Shown: positions 21,301 to 33,175 of the stretch, piece after piece
Position numbering within the stretch: position 1 is the stretch's first letter
How the letters are laid out: every line of letters begins with the position of its first letter
Assembly (NCBI GenBank): GCA_034509425.1
Contig: JAVTVJ010001160.1
Span: forward strand, 227,234-291,233
Source: Eopsaltria australis
Taxonomy: Eukaryota; Chordata; Aves; Passeriformes; Petroicidae
DNA length: 64,000 nucleotides
Reading direction: 5' to 3'
Program-made: the position numbers and the translations under genes
Notes under the pieces: generated by a model
The model's database searches: none
What the model saw: only the letters and a program-made list of their open reading frames with translations
Told to the model about the DNA's origin: nothing

Positions 21301-24300
21301 GAAACCAACTACTGATGGCACACAGCACAGGAAAAGGCAAAATTCCCTGTGCATGACTTTTTTTTTATCATCTCAGTTAAACAGTTAACATTTTTGTTTT
21401 TGTCTGACATCTTAGAAGACAGCCCTAGAATAAAACCTTACTTTTCTCTTACAATATACTAAAAGACCACATTCGTGTATTTTCCTTGTTCTATTCTATT
21501 TCCTTTGCCCTGAAATAAAGAAAATGGAGAATGTCAAGTCCTCAGAAAGCATTTCCAAAAATGAGAATAAGCTCCAATTACATAGACCTTGTGACAGCTT
21601 CTCATGTGTGATGGAGGAAGGAAGGAATATTGTTAGAGCATGCTGCAGTTCATTAGTTTTTAGCTGCTAATGATCCCTGGAGCCTGATGTTATCCGACTT
21701 ATACAGAAACATCTAGATTATTGCAGCGTGAACCCAGAACTAGAAAAGAATGACAGTTGTAAATACCTCCCTGTTGGCCCCATCTGTAGCACCTATTTGA
21801 AATTCAGGATGTGAGCTAATCTTTCCTAGGTAAATTTGGTAGTTTCTTAAATTTCCAAGTTCTATTTGCCATGAAATGTTTTTTTGAAACTTGCAGTGTT
21901 GCCATTATAGTTACCTGTAGGGAGAAAAAATTGCTTTAGTTTTGTCACCAGAGAAAATTATAACATGATTATTATATAATTCAATTCCAAAGAAAATATA
22001 TTCAAAGATACTATGAAACTATAAGGACTGTCTGCATAAACAGACAGGTCCTCCAAATTGGTTTCAGGAACTAATTTGATGGTGTTGTCTCTCTGATGGA
22101 GCAGACCCAGGTAGTAAATCATTATTGGTTGCCTAATGGGAACATCCTACTGTGAAAATAAACAGCTGTCCACAATAAAGAAATTGTTTACAAGAAACCA
22201 TTACATGTTAGACACTTAGTCCCTTGAGAAAGAAGGGAAGGTGTGAAATACTGAGCAGTTGGATATTTTTTCTGGGCTGTTTATTTAAAAAAAAATTGTA
22301 TGGCTTCTTTTTGCCAAGTTTTGTTTTCAGATTCTATTAACATGATCTTTTTTTTTTTCTTTTGTATTGCCACTTGGTTTTGCTTGGAAAGACTGTAACT
22401 ACTATTTTCTGAGATTGCTGTATATCATATATGTTGCTGAATTGGCTATGGTTGTATTCATACATTGTAGCTGGAGAATTTTTTCTCAGCTCTGTCTAGT
22501 GGGGCATTTAATAGCCCTGTTCCCCCTCCTGTATGCCTTCCAATAAATTTTCCTTCCAAGAATGTCACTCCCAGTCAGTTCAATGCCAGTCATATGGGAC
22601 TGTATGAAGGGGCCTTCAGTGAGCTTCTATTGAACAGGGTCGAGTCTTTCCTATGCAAAGACCAAAATCTTGCTCATATAACTTGACTCCTCTGTTACCC
22701 TCTTCTGCATATTTAAAATGTGGTTAAACTGAGTTGAGGTGACTATGGACAAGGCTTTGAAACAGAATAAACTGTTGGGCAGGCAACAGCGTTTGTTACC
22801 ATCAGCACCAACCTGCATTTCTTATGATCTGTCCTTTGAGTGATCCATCCTTGAGATACTTCTGCATCTGCAAGATTCCCTGATTTCACTTGCAAGGCTT
22901 TCATGTACTAAGTAGCTCAAGGGCAGTTGTGCTATGCACAACCACACAGGCTCACAGGGAAATAGTGACAGAAAGGCAGGGACTGCTGAAGTATGGAGGA
23001 GTTTGTGTTCTTTATAGCTTTAGCTGTTTGTCAGAGACAATCATTCTGTTTGTTTCTCACAACAGTGAGTAAATAAGTGCACTAAGTGCACTTAGCTGGA
23101 TTCATGTGGAGCATTTCTCTCTCTAGAATTTCTTTTTTACCTTCCTATATGATGCCTGTATTCCCACATTTCTTGACAATAGTATAGTCCCTTGTTCGGT
23201 GTCTCCCCAAACAGAGGGCAGGGATCTCTTAAAGCAACTCTGATTCCTCAGTAAGTGAGGTTCATTGCTGATTTTCTATCTGTCCATAGACTGAAAGATG
23301 CTATTTCATAGTCTGGAGCCAAAGAGGCTGAGGCTTTCAGCTCACCTAAGGTGTTACTCATATCTAGCCTTTGTCCTCACTATGAGATTTTCAGAGTATG
23401 GCAAGGCTTTAGAGGTGTCTCTTCTTGTCAAATCCCTATCCCTCCTTTGATGAGCTGGGCTTTTAAATCACAGACTAATCATTTACATGGTGCACGTGAA
23501 CAACATTTTAAAGTTAGACACCATGTCAGGCAGGAAAGAATGAGAGACTTAAGACTTTCTGAAATACTATCAAAATTCCTCCATGTCAGTTATGTTATTG
23601 TGAGAATTCATTTTCAGTTCCTTTCTAAGGCTGTGTAAAAATTGTTTTGATATGTTGTATTAACATGCATTTATGAAATAAATTACTTCAGATCCAAGCT
23701 TTCTGTGCACACTTGCAATGATTCAGGAAGACCTCATATGTGTGGTAAGACTGCACACCTAAGGGACTGGCAATTTGAATGAGATACTTTTTGAAAAAGT
23801 TGGACTTTTCTGTTTCTGTATCAGGGAGGGTTCACTCTGTCAGGTAACCCCTGAGGTTATCTACAGGATGTCTCCATTTTGGATGTCTGCCAATCTGCCA
23901 TCTGAACTTTTGTTTATACTTTCATTAAGTGCTATATCAGTATTGCTGAAACATTCAAGCCTGATATTTGTTTTAGAAGAATAATTTGTCAGTCTGTATT
24001 TGATTAGAAACTTTAAGACCTCATCCAGGTACATAGTGTTTCTGCAGGAATTATATCCTAGAATCACCCATGTTGTGAAAGTATCTGTAAGTTGGAAAGG
24101 CCATAAAGTTTACATTCCTGAAACTATTCCCCTTTATCCTGTATTATCTCTGTTAATGTAACAGGGTATTTCCTTCCCTTCAATATCTCTGTTACCCTTC
24201 CAAGAATCCTTTCAGGTTAGTAGGACTGAGAGAGAGAAGCTTCTGTCATGGCTTTCACAGAGGCATTTGTGACTTGTGCAGAGGGAGGTGCTTGTGTGTG

Positions 24301-25515
24301 TACCTGTAGAAGTTGGTCAGGCAAAAATTCTCCAGCTTAAGAGAACTGTTTCTGCTTATTGATATTTGGGTTTTTCTGGAGTGGATTCATCCACAGAGTG
24401 GAAGCGCATATTGAAGAACCATCACAATCACAAATAAACTTTCTTCTGTGAACCCTGCAGGCTGTCAGTTGAGGCCCACAGACATGAGATTTAACATCAT
24501 TTTCTTGATGCAGAGCTTCAGGTGTAACAGCACATTCAGGAGCATGGAGCACGACTTTGTAAGTCAAAGAAAGGTGCTCAGTAAATTCACAGACACTGTA
24601 ATAACACCATAACCATGCACAGGCAATGGCACTTTCCCCAGAATCTGAACTAAAGCATTTCTTTACTGATACAGTTCTAAAGGCATGAAGTCATGTGGAG
24701 TTTTTGGTCTTCTGCTAAGACATTCCAGTGACTGGTTACTCTCGCAGCTGAGAAGCTATTTCATAGTACTCTCTATGCTCTGATCTGATTTTCACTAACT
24801 TTACATTGATCAAACAGCATTAAGAACATTCAGAGAAGGTAAGAATGATATTTTAAGTCCTCTTAATTGTCCTTCACAGTGCCATAAAATGGTAAGAGCA
24901 AAATATGTCCAAAGAGCAGTTTCCCAGGTACATGCAGATGTGCAGGTATGTTTAAGCCAGCTGTAGATTATGTAGCTGACGTACTGCTGGAAAGGAAGCT
25001 ACTGCAGTGCAGAGCTCTATGGAGGATACAAATTTTACCTGTGAAACTGAGCATATTTTCATGTAATTAGTCGTTGCTGGTCAGTTATGCTGATCACGTT
25101 AAGGAAAGTTGTCAATGATGGCTATTAGCATGTTCTAAGTTAGTATGTGTTTGTATAACATGTACAGCTGGGTCGTATGTTCTGGATTATCCAGGATGAG
25201 CTAGAAGTGGCACTATAAATCTCCCTTGCAAGTCACCCCTGTTACAGTGATAATATTTGAATTGACAGTCAGTAATTCCAGGTAATGAAAGTAAAATATT
25301 CATGCTTGGTTTCCACCTCATTGTGTCTAGGTATTGAGAGAATGCTGTATCTTGCCTTAACATAGAATGAATGTATGGGCTGAAAAAATTTAAATTATAT
25401 TAGGTTTTGTAAGTTTAAATAGTGTTCTGAGTGACCTTCTGTTTTCAAAATTCTTTTTTATTTTAAAATATATGAAGTATTTATCATTTCACATAGATGT
25501 TATTTTTATTCACAG
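18337..25515. other. Long AT-rich non-coding stretch, probably intron upstream of host exon 1
   Basis: No exon, RNA gene or clear repeat was recognised in about 7 kb. Small palindromes occur (for example AAGTGCAC-TAA-GTGCACTT near 23075), along with homopolymers. If the exon at 25516 is real, at least the right part of this stretch is its upstream intron. Confidence 0.55.
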
Positions 25516-25652
25516 GTAATGCACCTCAGGTAGCAATTACCGCACCAGGATCTGGTAACCATAGAAACAGATCTACAGACCCAACACCTGACTGCTCTCC
25601 TCCATCACCAGACACTGCACTTAAAAACATAGTGAAAGTCATACGTCCTCAG
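25516..25652 (+). CDS. Host gene internal exon (unrecognised protein)
   Basis: 137 bp bounded by a pyrimidine-rich acceptor ending TTATTCACAG and a good donor CAG/GTAGGTG. The frame enters with two bases of a split codon and leaves in phase 0. It encodes a hydrophilic, Ser/Pro/Asn-rich stretch (starting NAPQVAITAPGSGNHRNRST, containing PDCSPPSPDTALKN and ending KVIRPQ). Such composition suits a disordered linker of a cytoplasmic or signalling protein, but I do not recognise the gene. The next exon candidate at 47941 begins in phase 0, matching this exit phase. Codon content and splice signals argue against chance. Confidence 0.8.
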
Positions 25653-25820
25653 GTAGGTGCTCACCAGAAGCATCCTCTTATTTGTTGTATTTCTCCTTTC
25701 AATAGCAGGCTATGATGCACATGATCTAAGAGGATGTTATGGCTTTACACATTTGAGTAGGTCAAAGACATAAACAGAACACAAAATACTTTGTCTACTT
25801 AATCAATCTTAGTAGCAGAA

Positions 25821-27439
25821 TGTCCTAGGTTAGGCAGGAAGGGTCAAAATCTAGGAAGTGATCTATGCTGCAGGAAGGAATATAACTTCCTTCCTGGGAG
25901 AGAGAGCCAATAATTAGGTAATTTTAAAGATTGATGTGTAGGTGAACTAATTAAAAAGTTGATCCGTCTTCAGGGAAAAAACCATATATAAGCAGAGACC
26001 CTCTGAGGCTCTTCCTCTTTGGACTTGCTGCTGTGTAGAGAGGAGCATCTCCTGCTTCTCTTGCTGGTAAGACCTGAGCCCCTCTTCCCCCCCAACTCGT
26101 TCCAAAAGGGGGGGGGGGAAGGGAGGTTTATGGCAGCTGTGCCGCTGCAGCCAGGAATGGGGGAGGAACAGGCTGAAATTTTCAGCAGATCCAGCTCAGC
26201 CGGTGTGTCAGCTACACGAGACAGGGCCAGGGCCCTGCTCCGGGCCAGGCAAGGACCAGGCCGGACTCCATCCAGCTCGGGCCAGGCCCTGCCCTGTCAC
26301 CCCAGGCCCAGATGGCCCCACCAGGCTGAGCCAGCTCCGCAGAGCCAGGCACAGAGACTTTGAGAGCTTCTGCCATCCAGCTCAAACCTGTTCAAACAGC
26401 CCGGCAGGGAGCACGTGATCGTCACACTGCCAGAGAGAAAGAGACAGAAATTAACTCTGTTCATGCCTGGACTAAACTTACAGACACCCATCCTTCCTCG
26501 CAGAGAGAGGAACGAGTGAGGACATCTACAGAAATGCAGCATAGAGACTTTACAGTCAGTGAGAAAAGCAAAACTGATACCTACAGAGAAGTGCATGAGA
26601 AGTGCTTCAAGAGTGAAGCTGAAAACTCTTTTAGAAAACCATAGTTGGGGACTGAGCTAATAAATTCCCTGTAATATATGAAGATATAGTCCAAAACGGA
26701 GATGTGAGGTTCTTATTGCAGCCAATGAACTGAAATACCTAGGTAAAGACAAATAAGTGTTGAAAAAGTATACCCTAATGAGAAACTTGAACCAAGAGAG
26801 AGGAGAGGCTGTGACCCAGAGCCCTGGTCCTGGGGAGAATGCCAGAGAACCTGAGTTGTCAGGAGAACCTGTGTTGCTAAGCACAGAAGAAGGGATTTTC
26901 TTTGTTGCTGCAATTGAACTGTGCATCCTTAAAACAGGTACCCTGTGAACTGTTCATAACCCACCATAGTGGCTGTGGGAAGGCTACTGGTGTGGGAGGG
27001 ATCCACCATTAAGCTGGTCTTTGCTCCGGGCGGCGGCTCATGGTAAAGCAGAAAACCCATAAAAACTGTATTTTTCTTACAGGAAATCCATAGTGTAAGC
27101 AAAAGAGACTTCTCTCCCTAAATAAACTGGAACAAGAGCTATTTCTGAAGTAATAAATGACTGGAGGTCAAAGTGTTGTCTTTTGTGTGTTGTCAGAGAG
27201 AATGAAATGGAGAAGTGGGGGAAGGAGGGGTAGTCTGAAGAGTTTGTTCTAGTTTTTCTTAGTTTTTTTTCTCTTTCCCTTTGTCTTAGGTATATTAATA
27301 AAGTTTCTTTGTACTTTATGACGTTTAAGCCTGCTTTACCTACTCCTAATCCTCATCTCACAACAAACAATCAAGTAAATTTGAGTAAGTGTAATAGCAT
27401 TTAACCACAAACCTAAATAAACAAACTGAAACCACTACA
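25821..27439 (+). repeat. Solo LTR, family E (copy C), sense to the host gene
   Basis: 1619 bp from TGTCCTAGGTTAGGC to ACCACTACA, flanked by CAGAA (25816-25820 and 27440-27444). It has CATATATAAGCAGAG as a TATA region near 25983, GC-rich sequence, and AATAAAG near 27297 as a poly(A) signal. It lies 168 bp downstream of the host exon in the sense orientation. Confidence 0.92.
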
Positions 27440-27444
27440 CAGAA

Positions 27445-27978
27445 GAAGATAAAATATTTTATGAATGAGCCCAAATGTACAGAGAGTTATCTGTACGTAT
27501 TTCATGAATGAAGTCCTTATGCAGTATTTTGTATTTTTGCATACTGTTAGTTTTCTTTCAAGGTTATGTTCTGATTTTATCAGTATTATTTCCATATTCC
27601 TTTTTCAGGTTTACTTTCTTCTTTCTGCATCTCCATTTGCATGAAGTTATAATGTTTCATACCTTTTTTATTTTACGTTCCCATACAGTATTGCTTATGA
27701 ACTTCCATCTTTCCTAACTATCCATATTTCTATACTGTTTGGGAAACAGGATGCATAATGTGTGTAAAACTTGAGTGCTCCATATAATTCTTTAAGGAGT
27801 GCAGCTCTTTAAAACCAAAACTTTAAAGTAAATACATGTTAGAACTTGATTCAGTAATATAGAGTTAATCAGCATAGAGGAGTTTATTTTAGAATCATGG
27901 GATCATGGGATAAGTCAGAAGAAACCTTGGGATGATCTATTTCCTTGTTTAAAAAACTATGACATTAGGTGTGCCAAA
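27445..27978. other. Non-coding spacer
   Basis: AT-rich. A short minus-strand CR1-like 3' end may lie at 27891-27940. Nothing else was recognised. Confidence 0.5.
27891..27940 (-). repeat. Possible CR1 3' end fragment
   Basis: The + strand AGAATCATGGGATCATGGGA followed by a GAT-rich stretch looks like the complement of the terminal ATTCTATGATTCTATG repeats and preceding bases of CR1 LINEs. It is only about 50 bp, so the assignment is weak. Confidence 0.35.
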
Positions 27979-27983
27979 GCTAG

Positions 27984-28576
27984 TGTTGGGGAAGATGAAA
28001 TAGGAAAGCCTTATAAATATGATTACCTGGCAAAAGATGCTGAGAATGTAGAAACTATAAGCGAGATTGAAATGAAGACAAGCTTTGAGATACCAAACCC
28101 CAGTTACTCAACAACTGGAAAACAATGGCATGGCCTACTGAAAGTGATCCCCTTTTGATTAAACAATACCCTCTGCTTGCAGACAGGTCCAAGGGTCAGA
28201 GCAGACCCTACCAACTTGGCAGAGGGTCCAAAAAGCAGTTTTTAAGGTTTAAAATATAACGCCGTATGGTAATGCAATAGTTCTCATAGGCTGTATGCAA
28301 ATGTTATAAGATTTGTAGCTTGTTCTAGATTGGTTAATGAAAATTAGAATATTCAGCACAGAAGATGAATTATTGTATTGTAAATGGCAAGCTCGCTCTC
28401 TTCTTTCCTCTCTTGCTTGCTTTCTTACTTCTCTGACCTGCTCTGGGCTGCGTCTGACAGCCCCTAGCAGGTCTCCTACACCCTCGCCCTTTCACAATAA
28501 ACCTCATGCTCTAAGACCCAACTTCAGAGATCTCTCGTCTGTCCCGACCGTCCGAAACCGACCCGCAAATTCTACA
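27984..28576 (+). repeat. Solo LTR of another ERV family
   Basis: 593 bp, TGTTGGGGAAGATG to AAATTCTACA, flanked by GCTAG (27979-27983 and 28577-28581). The poly(A) signal CACAATAAACC near 28493 shows + orientation. It is unrelated to the family E LTRs. The family was not identified by name. Confidence 0.85.
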
Positions 28577-28581
28577 GCTAG

Positions 28582-30339
28582 CTCGGACAACTTCATACTG
28601 AATTGACTAATTATGAAACCTTTTTATTGTGAACCAAAAGAACTTATTCTCCTCCTAATTTAGGGTTCAAGTGCAGCCATCTGTTCTTTATTGCTGAGCT
28701 GGTCTCTGCAGCTGAGCCACTTTGATGCTGGTGGATGCAGACTTTGTACCATCAGTATGTCACTGCCATTTGTTTTACTCAAGGAGTAAGCTGATGGACA
28801 CATGATATTTTCCCAGGAGTTGTACAGGCCAGGTTGTTTGGGTATCACATAAGTGACTGTTACAGTGTTGAAGGTGAATCTTCCCTTCAGTATTCATTGG
28901 AGGACATTGGAGCACACAGTTCAGAAGGTCTTGCAGAATTAAAGGTAATTACCAGGTGCACTTTCCATTTCTGTCTAGGAGCCACTGGCTTCCCATGGCT
29001 GACACTGTCACTGCACAATAATTCGAGTGACAGGCTGGTGCAGACCATCCCCTTCTGACACCACCATAGTTCAGGTTCCACACGCTGGTTTAAATCTAGA
29101 TTGCAGGGGATCTAAAATTATAGTCTCTTCTTTTTTCTTTTTATAGTTGTTTCTCATTTGGCTTGTTTCTGTAGTGTTTCTATCCCTTCCACCCCACATC
29201 AGTCTATACTACTGAAATGCCTCCTTCTCTCTGTTTTTTATAGTAGGCGGCAAACAAACAGAAAGGTAATGAAATATTGTTGAAACAAGCTGTTGTGTGA
29301 TAGCTTATTGAAAATAGCATTTAAAAAGCTGTTTCCATCATGATACTGCCAACAGATGGACCCAGAACACTGAATGGTGATGTTCTCCTGCTAGTTAACT
29401 CTGAATGGATTCTGCAGATTCTGGGGAGCTATTTCCAAATTTAAATCATTCCATTTAGTTACACACAGTGTTCTCATCGTTCTGCAGAACAAAAGCTAGC
29501 TCTGTGATATATATGGTCAGAACTTTACCACATTTCCTAAAATGTCTCTCACATGGCCCTACACATGACATGCTCCCCGTACAGAAAACAACAGCAGACA
29601 GGCATAATGTATGTCGTAAGTGTATGTGCTAATGCATGAGAAGTTGGACGTGCTGTAGCATTCAGATCCTATTATGCTTCTCCTTTTTCCATGTGTTTTA
29701 TGCACACCCCCTAGTATTCCTTTTTTTCTTTGTTTTTGTTTTTTATCTAATCACCTTCCCCTAAGACCTCAGCTCAAGAATTTAGACAAAGAAGTTGTAG
29801 ATATTTGCAATGTGCTGTTTGCTAGCCATTAGTGTTAATTCTGCCTGCATATTTAATTGCTTTATTCCATTCAATTACATGACAAGCTCTTTGACGGGTA
29901 GCACAGTGGGATTCTATTCCTGACTGACCTCTCACCACTCATGTAAAACTAATGAATACTGTTACACAATGTATGCAAAATAATTAATTTTCTGTTGGCT
30001 GCCAGTGCCTCTTTGCATTTTTCTAGCAAATTAAATTGATTTCCAAGAGATCTAAACCAGGGATCATATAGATTTCCAAAACAGCTGTCACTTCTTTCCT
30101 GTTTTCATATCTTGTGCATCTAGCAGGGGAAAGTGCCAGTAAAGGCAGAATGGGAAACTCTTCAGCAGCCAGCTTTGCATGAGGCAGGCTTCGGCAGCTT
30201 GGATGGAACTGCCAGGGAAGTCGGTACTTTCAACACATAAAGTTATTTTAATTTATAGCCTTATTTACCTTTCCTGTAGGGTTGTACATCCTGTAGGTTT
30301 TACCAGCAGTGAGGAGAAACACTGTGTTTCTGTGCAACC
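28582..30339. other. Non-coding, presumed host intron
   Basis: Nothing with credible coding or repeat character was recognised in this part of the presumed intron. Confidence 0.5.
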
Positions 30340-30592
30340 AGGACGAGGGGACACAATCTTAAGGTGCATCGGGGAAGTTTACGCTAGACATAGGGGGGAA
30401 TTTCTTCACAGAAAGGGTGATTAGACATTGGAATGGATCACACCTGGTGGAATGATCATCCCTGGAGGTGTTTGAGAAAAGATTGGATATGGCACTTAGT
30501 GCCATGGGCTAGTTTACATCATGGTGTTCAGTCAGAGGTTGGACTTGATCATCTTGGAGGTCTTTTCTGACTTAATTAATTCTGTGAAACAG
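30340..30592 (+). repeat. CR1 LINE 3' end
   Basis: Typical CR1 3' sequence: GGACGAGGGGACACAATCTT, then TTTCTTCACAGAAAGGGTGA, then GGCACTTAGTGCCATGG, and GGTTGGACTTGATCATCTTG near the end. The copy is 5' truncated and moderately diverged. CR1 is the main LINE of birds and reptiles. Confidence 0.88.
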
Positions 30593-30595
30593 CAG

Positions 30596-31253
30596 CTGAG
30601 AGGACCAAATATTCCTTCCTCCCACCAGCCTGGTGAGGACAGGAAATGGCAGAGAGGGGGAAAAGAGAATCCTGAAGTTTGAAGGCAGAGGTGAGGGTCA
30701 TTTTGCCTCCTGTTTTCTTTGGCCTTTCCTAAGCATGTGTGCCAGCTCACATTATGGCAGTGTGTATATACAGGCTTTAGCACATGATAGATTTTGAAGA
30801 TGTTGGTATAAATGCAGGGTTTAGCACAGTGCAGTGGTTTCTCCTCACAGACCAACTGCGTCTTTTGGGGGATCCCAAAAGCTGCTTAATGGGGTCCCTG
30901 AAGAGGAGGGAGGCTGTGATACTGCACTGTCAGCTCACAGGATGAATGTAGCACAGATGGGAAGTGGGAGGCAGAGACAATTTCATGTACAAAGGGTGAA
31001 TCCTGGTGGGCCTGGAGCATGGTCAGCTAAGGGATTTCTCAGAGACTCAAAACTTGTTTTATATTTTTCATTCTAGATCACTCTTAACCTGGCCCTAATT
31101 ATTCCTCTTCTTATATGAAAAAAACATGCTTTCCCAAAACCTGGCTGGGAATTTCTATTTTCTCCCGGTCTTTCACTCATGTTTGTGAAAATTTGTCCTT
31201 TCTCCAATTAATTATGATTAATTTTGAGATGAGAAACCTGCAGTTTGTTGTGA
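30596..31253. other. Non-coding spacer before the miniature LTR element
   Basis: Nothing recognised. The last five bases before the LTR (31254-31258, CCCTA) are the left target duplication of the next element. Confidence 0.5.
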
Positions 31254-31258
31254 CCCTA

Positions 31259-32883
31259 TGTCTTGGTTTAGGCCAGAGGGGTCAAAATCTAGGAAGTGAT
31301 CTGTGCTGCAGGAAGGCATACAACTTCCTTCCTGCGAGAGAGAGCCAATAATCAGGTAGTTTTAAGGGTTGATAGGTAGGTAAACCAATTAAAAAGTTGA
31401 TCCGCCTTCGAGGAAAAAACCATATATAAGCAGAGACCCTCTGACGCTCTTCCTCTTTAGACCTGCTGCTGCTGTGTAGAGAGGAGCAGCTCCTGCTTCT
31501 CTCACTGGTAAGGCCCCCCCCCACCTCCTTCCGAAGGAGGGATGGGGGGGGGAAGGGAGGTTTTACGGCAGCCGTGCCGCTGCAGCCGGGCAGGCATGGG
31601 GGAGGAACGGCTGGAATCTTCAGCAGATACAGCTCAGCCGGTGTGCCAGCTACACGAGAGGGAGAGCCAGGCCCCTGCTCCGGGCCAGGCAAGGACCAGG
31701 CCAGACTCTATCCAGCTCAGGCCAGGCCCTGCCCTGTCACACCAGGCCTAGATGGCCCCAGCAGGCCGAGCCAGCTTGGCCGAACCAAGCAGAGACTCTG
31801 AGAGCGTCTAGCATTCAGCTCGGACCTGTTCAAGCAGCCCGGCAAAGAGCACGTGATCCTCACACTGCCGGAGAGAGAGAGACAGAAATTAACTCTCTCC
31901 ATGCCTAGACTAAACTCACAGACACCCATCCTTCCTCGCAGAGAGAGGAACGAGTGAAGACATCTACATAGTGCAGCGCAGAGACTTTACAGTCAGTGAA
32001 GAAAGCAGAACTGATACTAAAAAGAGAGTGCATAGGAAGTTGCTTCAAGAGTGAAGCTGAAAACTCTTTTAGAGAACCATAGTTGGGGACTGAGCTAATA
32101 AATTCTCTGTAATATATGAAGATATAGTCCAAAAGGAGATGTGAAGTTCTTATTGCAGCCAATGAACTGAAATACCTAAATACAGACAAGTAAGTGTTGA
32201 AAAAGTACAGCCTAATAAGAAACTAGAACCAAGAGAGAGGAGAGGCTGTAATCCAGAGCCCTGGTCCCAGGGAGAATGCTAGAGAACCTGAGTTGTCAAG
32301 AGAACCTGTGTTGCTGAGCACAGAAAAAAAGATTTTCTTTGTTGCTGCAATTGAACTAGGCATCCTTAAAACAGGTACCCTGTAGACTGTTCATAACCCA
32401 CCATAGTGGCTGTGGGAAAGCTACTAGTGTGGGAGAGATCCACCATTAAGCTAGACTTTACTCCGGGCGGCGGTTAATAGTGAAGCAGAAGACCCATAAA
32501 AACTGTATTTTTCTTACAGAAGATCCATAGTGTAAACAAAAAAAACTTCTCTCCCTGAATGAACTAGAACAAGAGCTGTTTCTGAGGTGGTAAACTGACT
32601 AGAAGTCAAAGTGTTGTCTTTTGTATGTTGTCAGAGAGAATGAAATGGAGATGTGGGGAAGGAAGGGTGGTCTGGAGAGTTTGTTCTGGTTTTTTTTTTC
32701 TTGAGTTTTTTTTCTTTTTTCCCTTTGTCTTAGATATATTAATAAAACTTCTTTGTACTTTATAAAGTTTGAACCTGCTTTGCCTACTCCTAATCCTTAT
32801 CTCACAACAAGCAATCAAGTAAATTTAAGTAAGTGTGCTAACATTTAACCACAAACCTAAATAAGCGAACTGAAACCACTACA
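31259..32883 (+). repeat. ERV-E 5' LTR
   Basis: 1625 bp, TGTCTTGGTTTAGG to CACTACA. It contains TATATAAG at 31423-31430, a good splice-donor-like CTG/GTAAGG at 31508, a GC-rich middle (about 31510-31860) and AATAAA at 32741-32746. Open frames within it are by-products of GC-rich sequence. Confidence 0.93.
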
Positions 32884-33175
32884 TTCAATGGTGTTTCTGC
32901 CCGGTTTTTCAAACCAAATAATGAGCAAATTGATAAGAGTTTGAGATAAAGATTGATTAAGAGAGATAATAGGCAAAGCATGTATTAAAATACAAGATAA
33001 AGTAAATAGTAGTAGAAACTGTGTATTGTAGTAGTCATATAAAGTCTAGAGGTAGAAGTTTGTGTAAGAAGCTTTCTGTTTAGTTTAGTACTTTTTCTAA
33101 GTAAAGATTGTATGATTAATGTAATTTTGATAATAAGACTTATATATGGTTTTTCCCCGAAGGCGAGAGGTGGAA
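32884..33175 (+). other. ERV-E interior (292 bp, non-coding)
   Basis: A-rich with no open frame of note. It contains the primer site at its left end and a purine-rich tract (GAAGGCGAGAGGTGGAA, 33159-33175) next to the 3' LTR. Just before that tract, 33139-33166 is an inverted near-copy of the LTR's own TATA region. Confidence 0.85.
32889..32906 (+). other. ERV-E primer binding site, tRNA-Val type
   Basis: TGGTGTTTCTGCCCGGTT is complementary, with one C-to-T difference, to the 3' end I recall for vertebrate tRNA-Val. It starts 5 nt after the LTR, the same spacing as in ERV-A and ERV-B. Confidence 0.75.
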
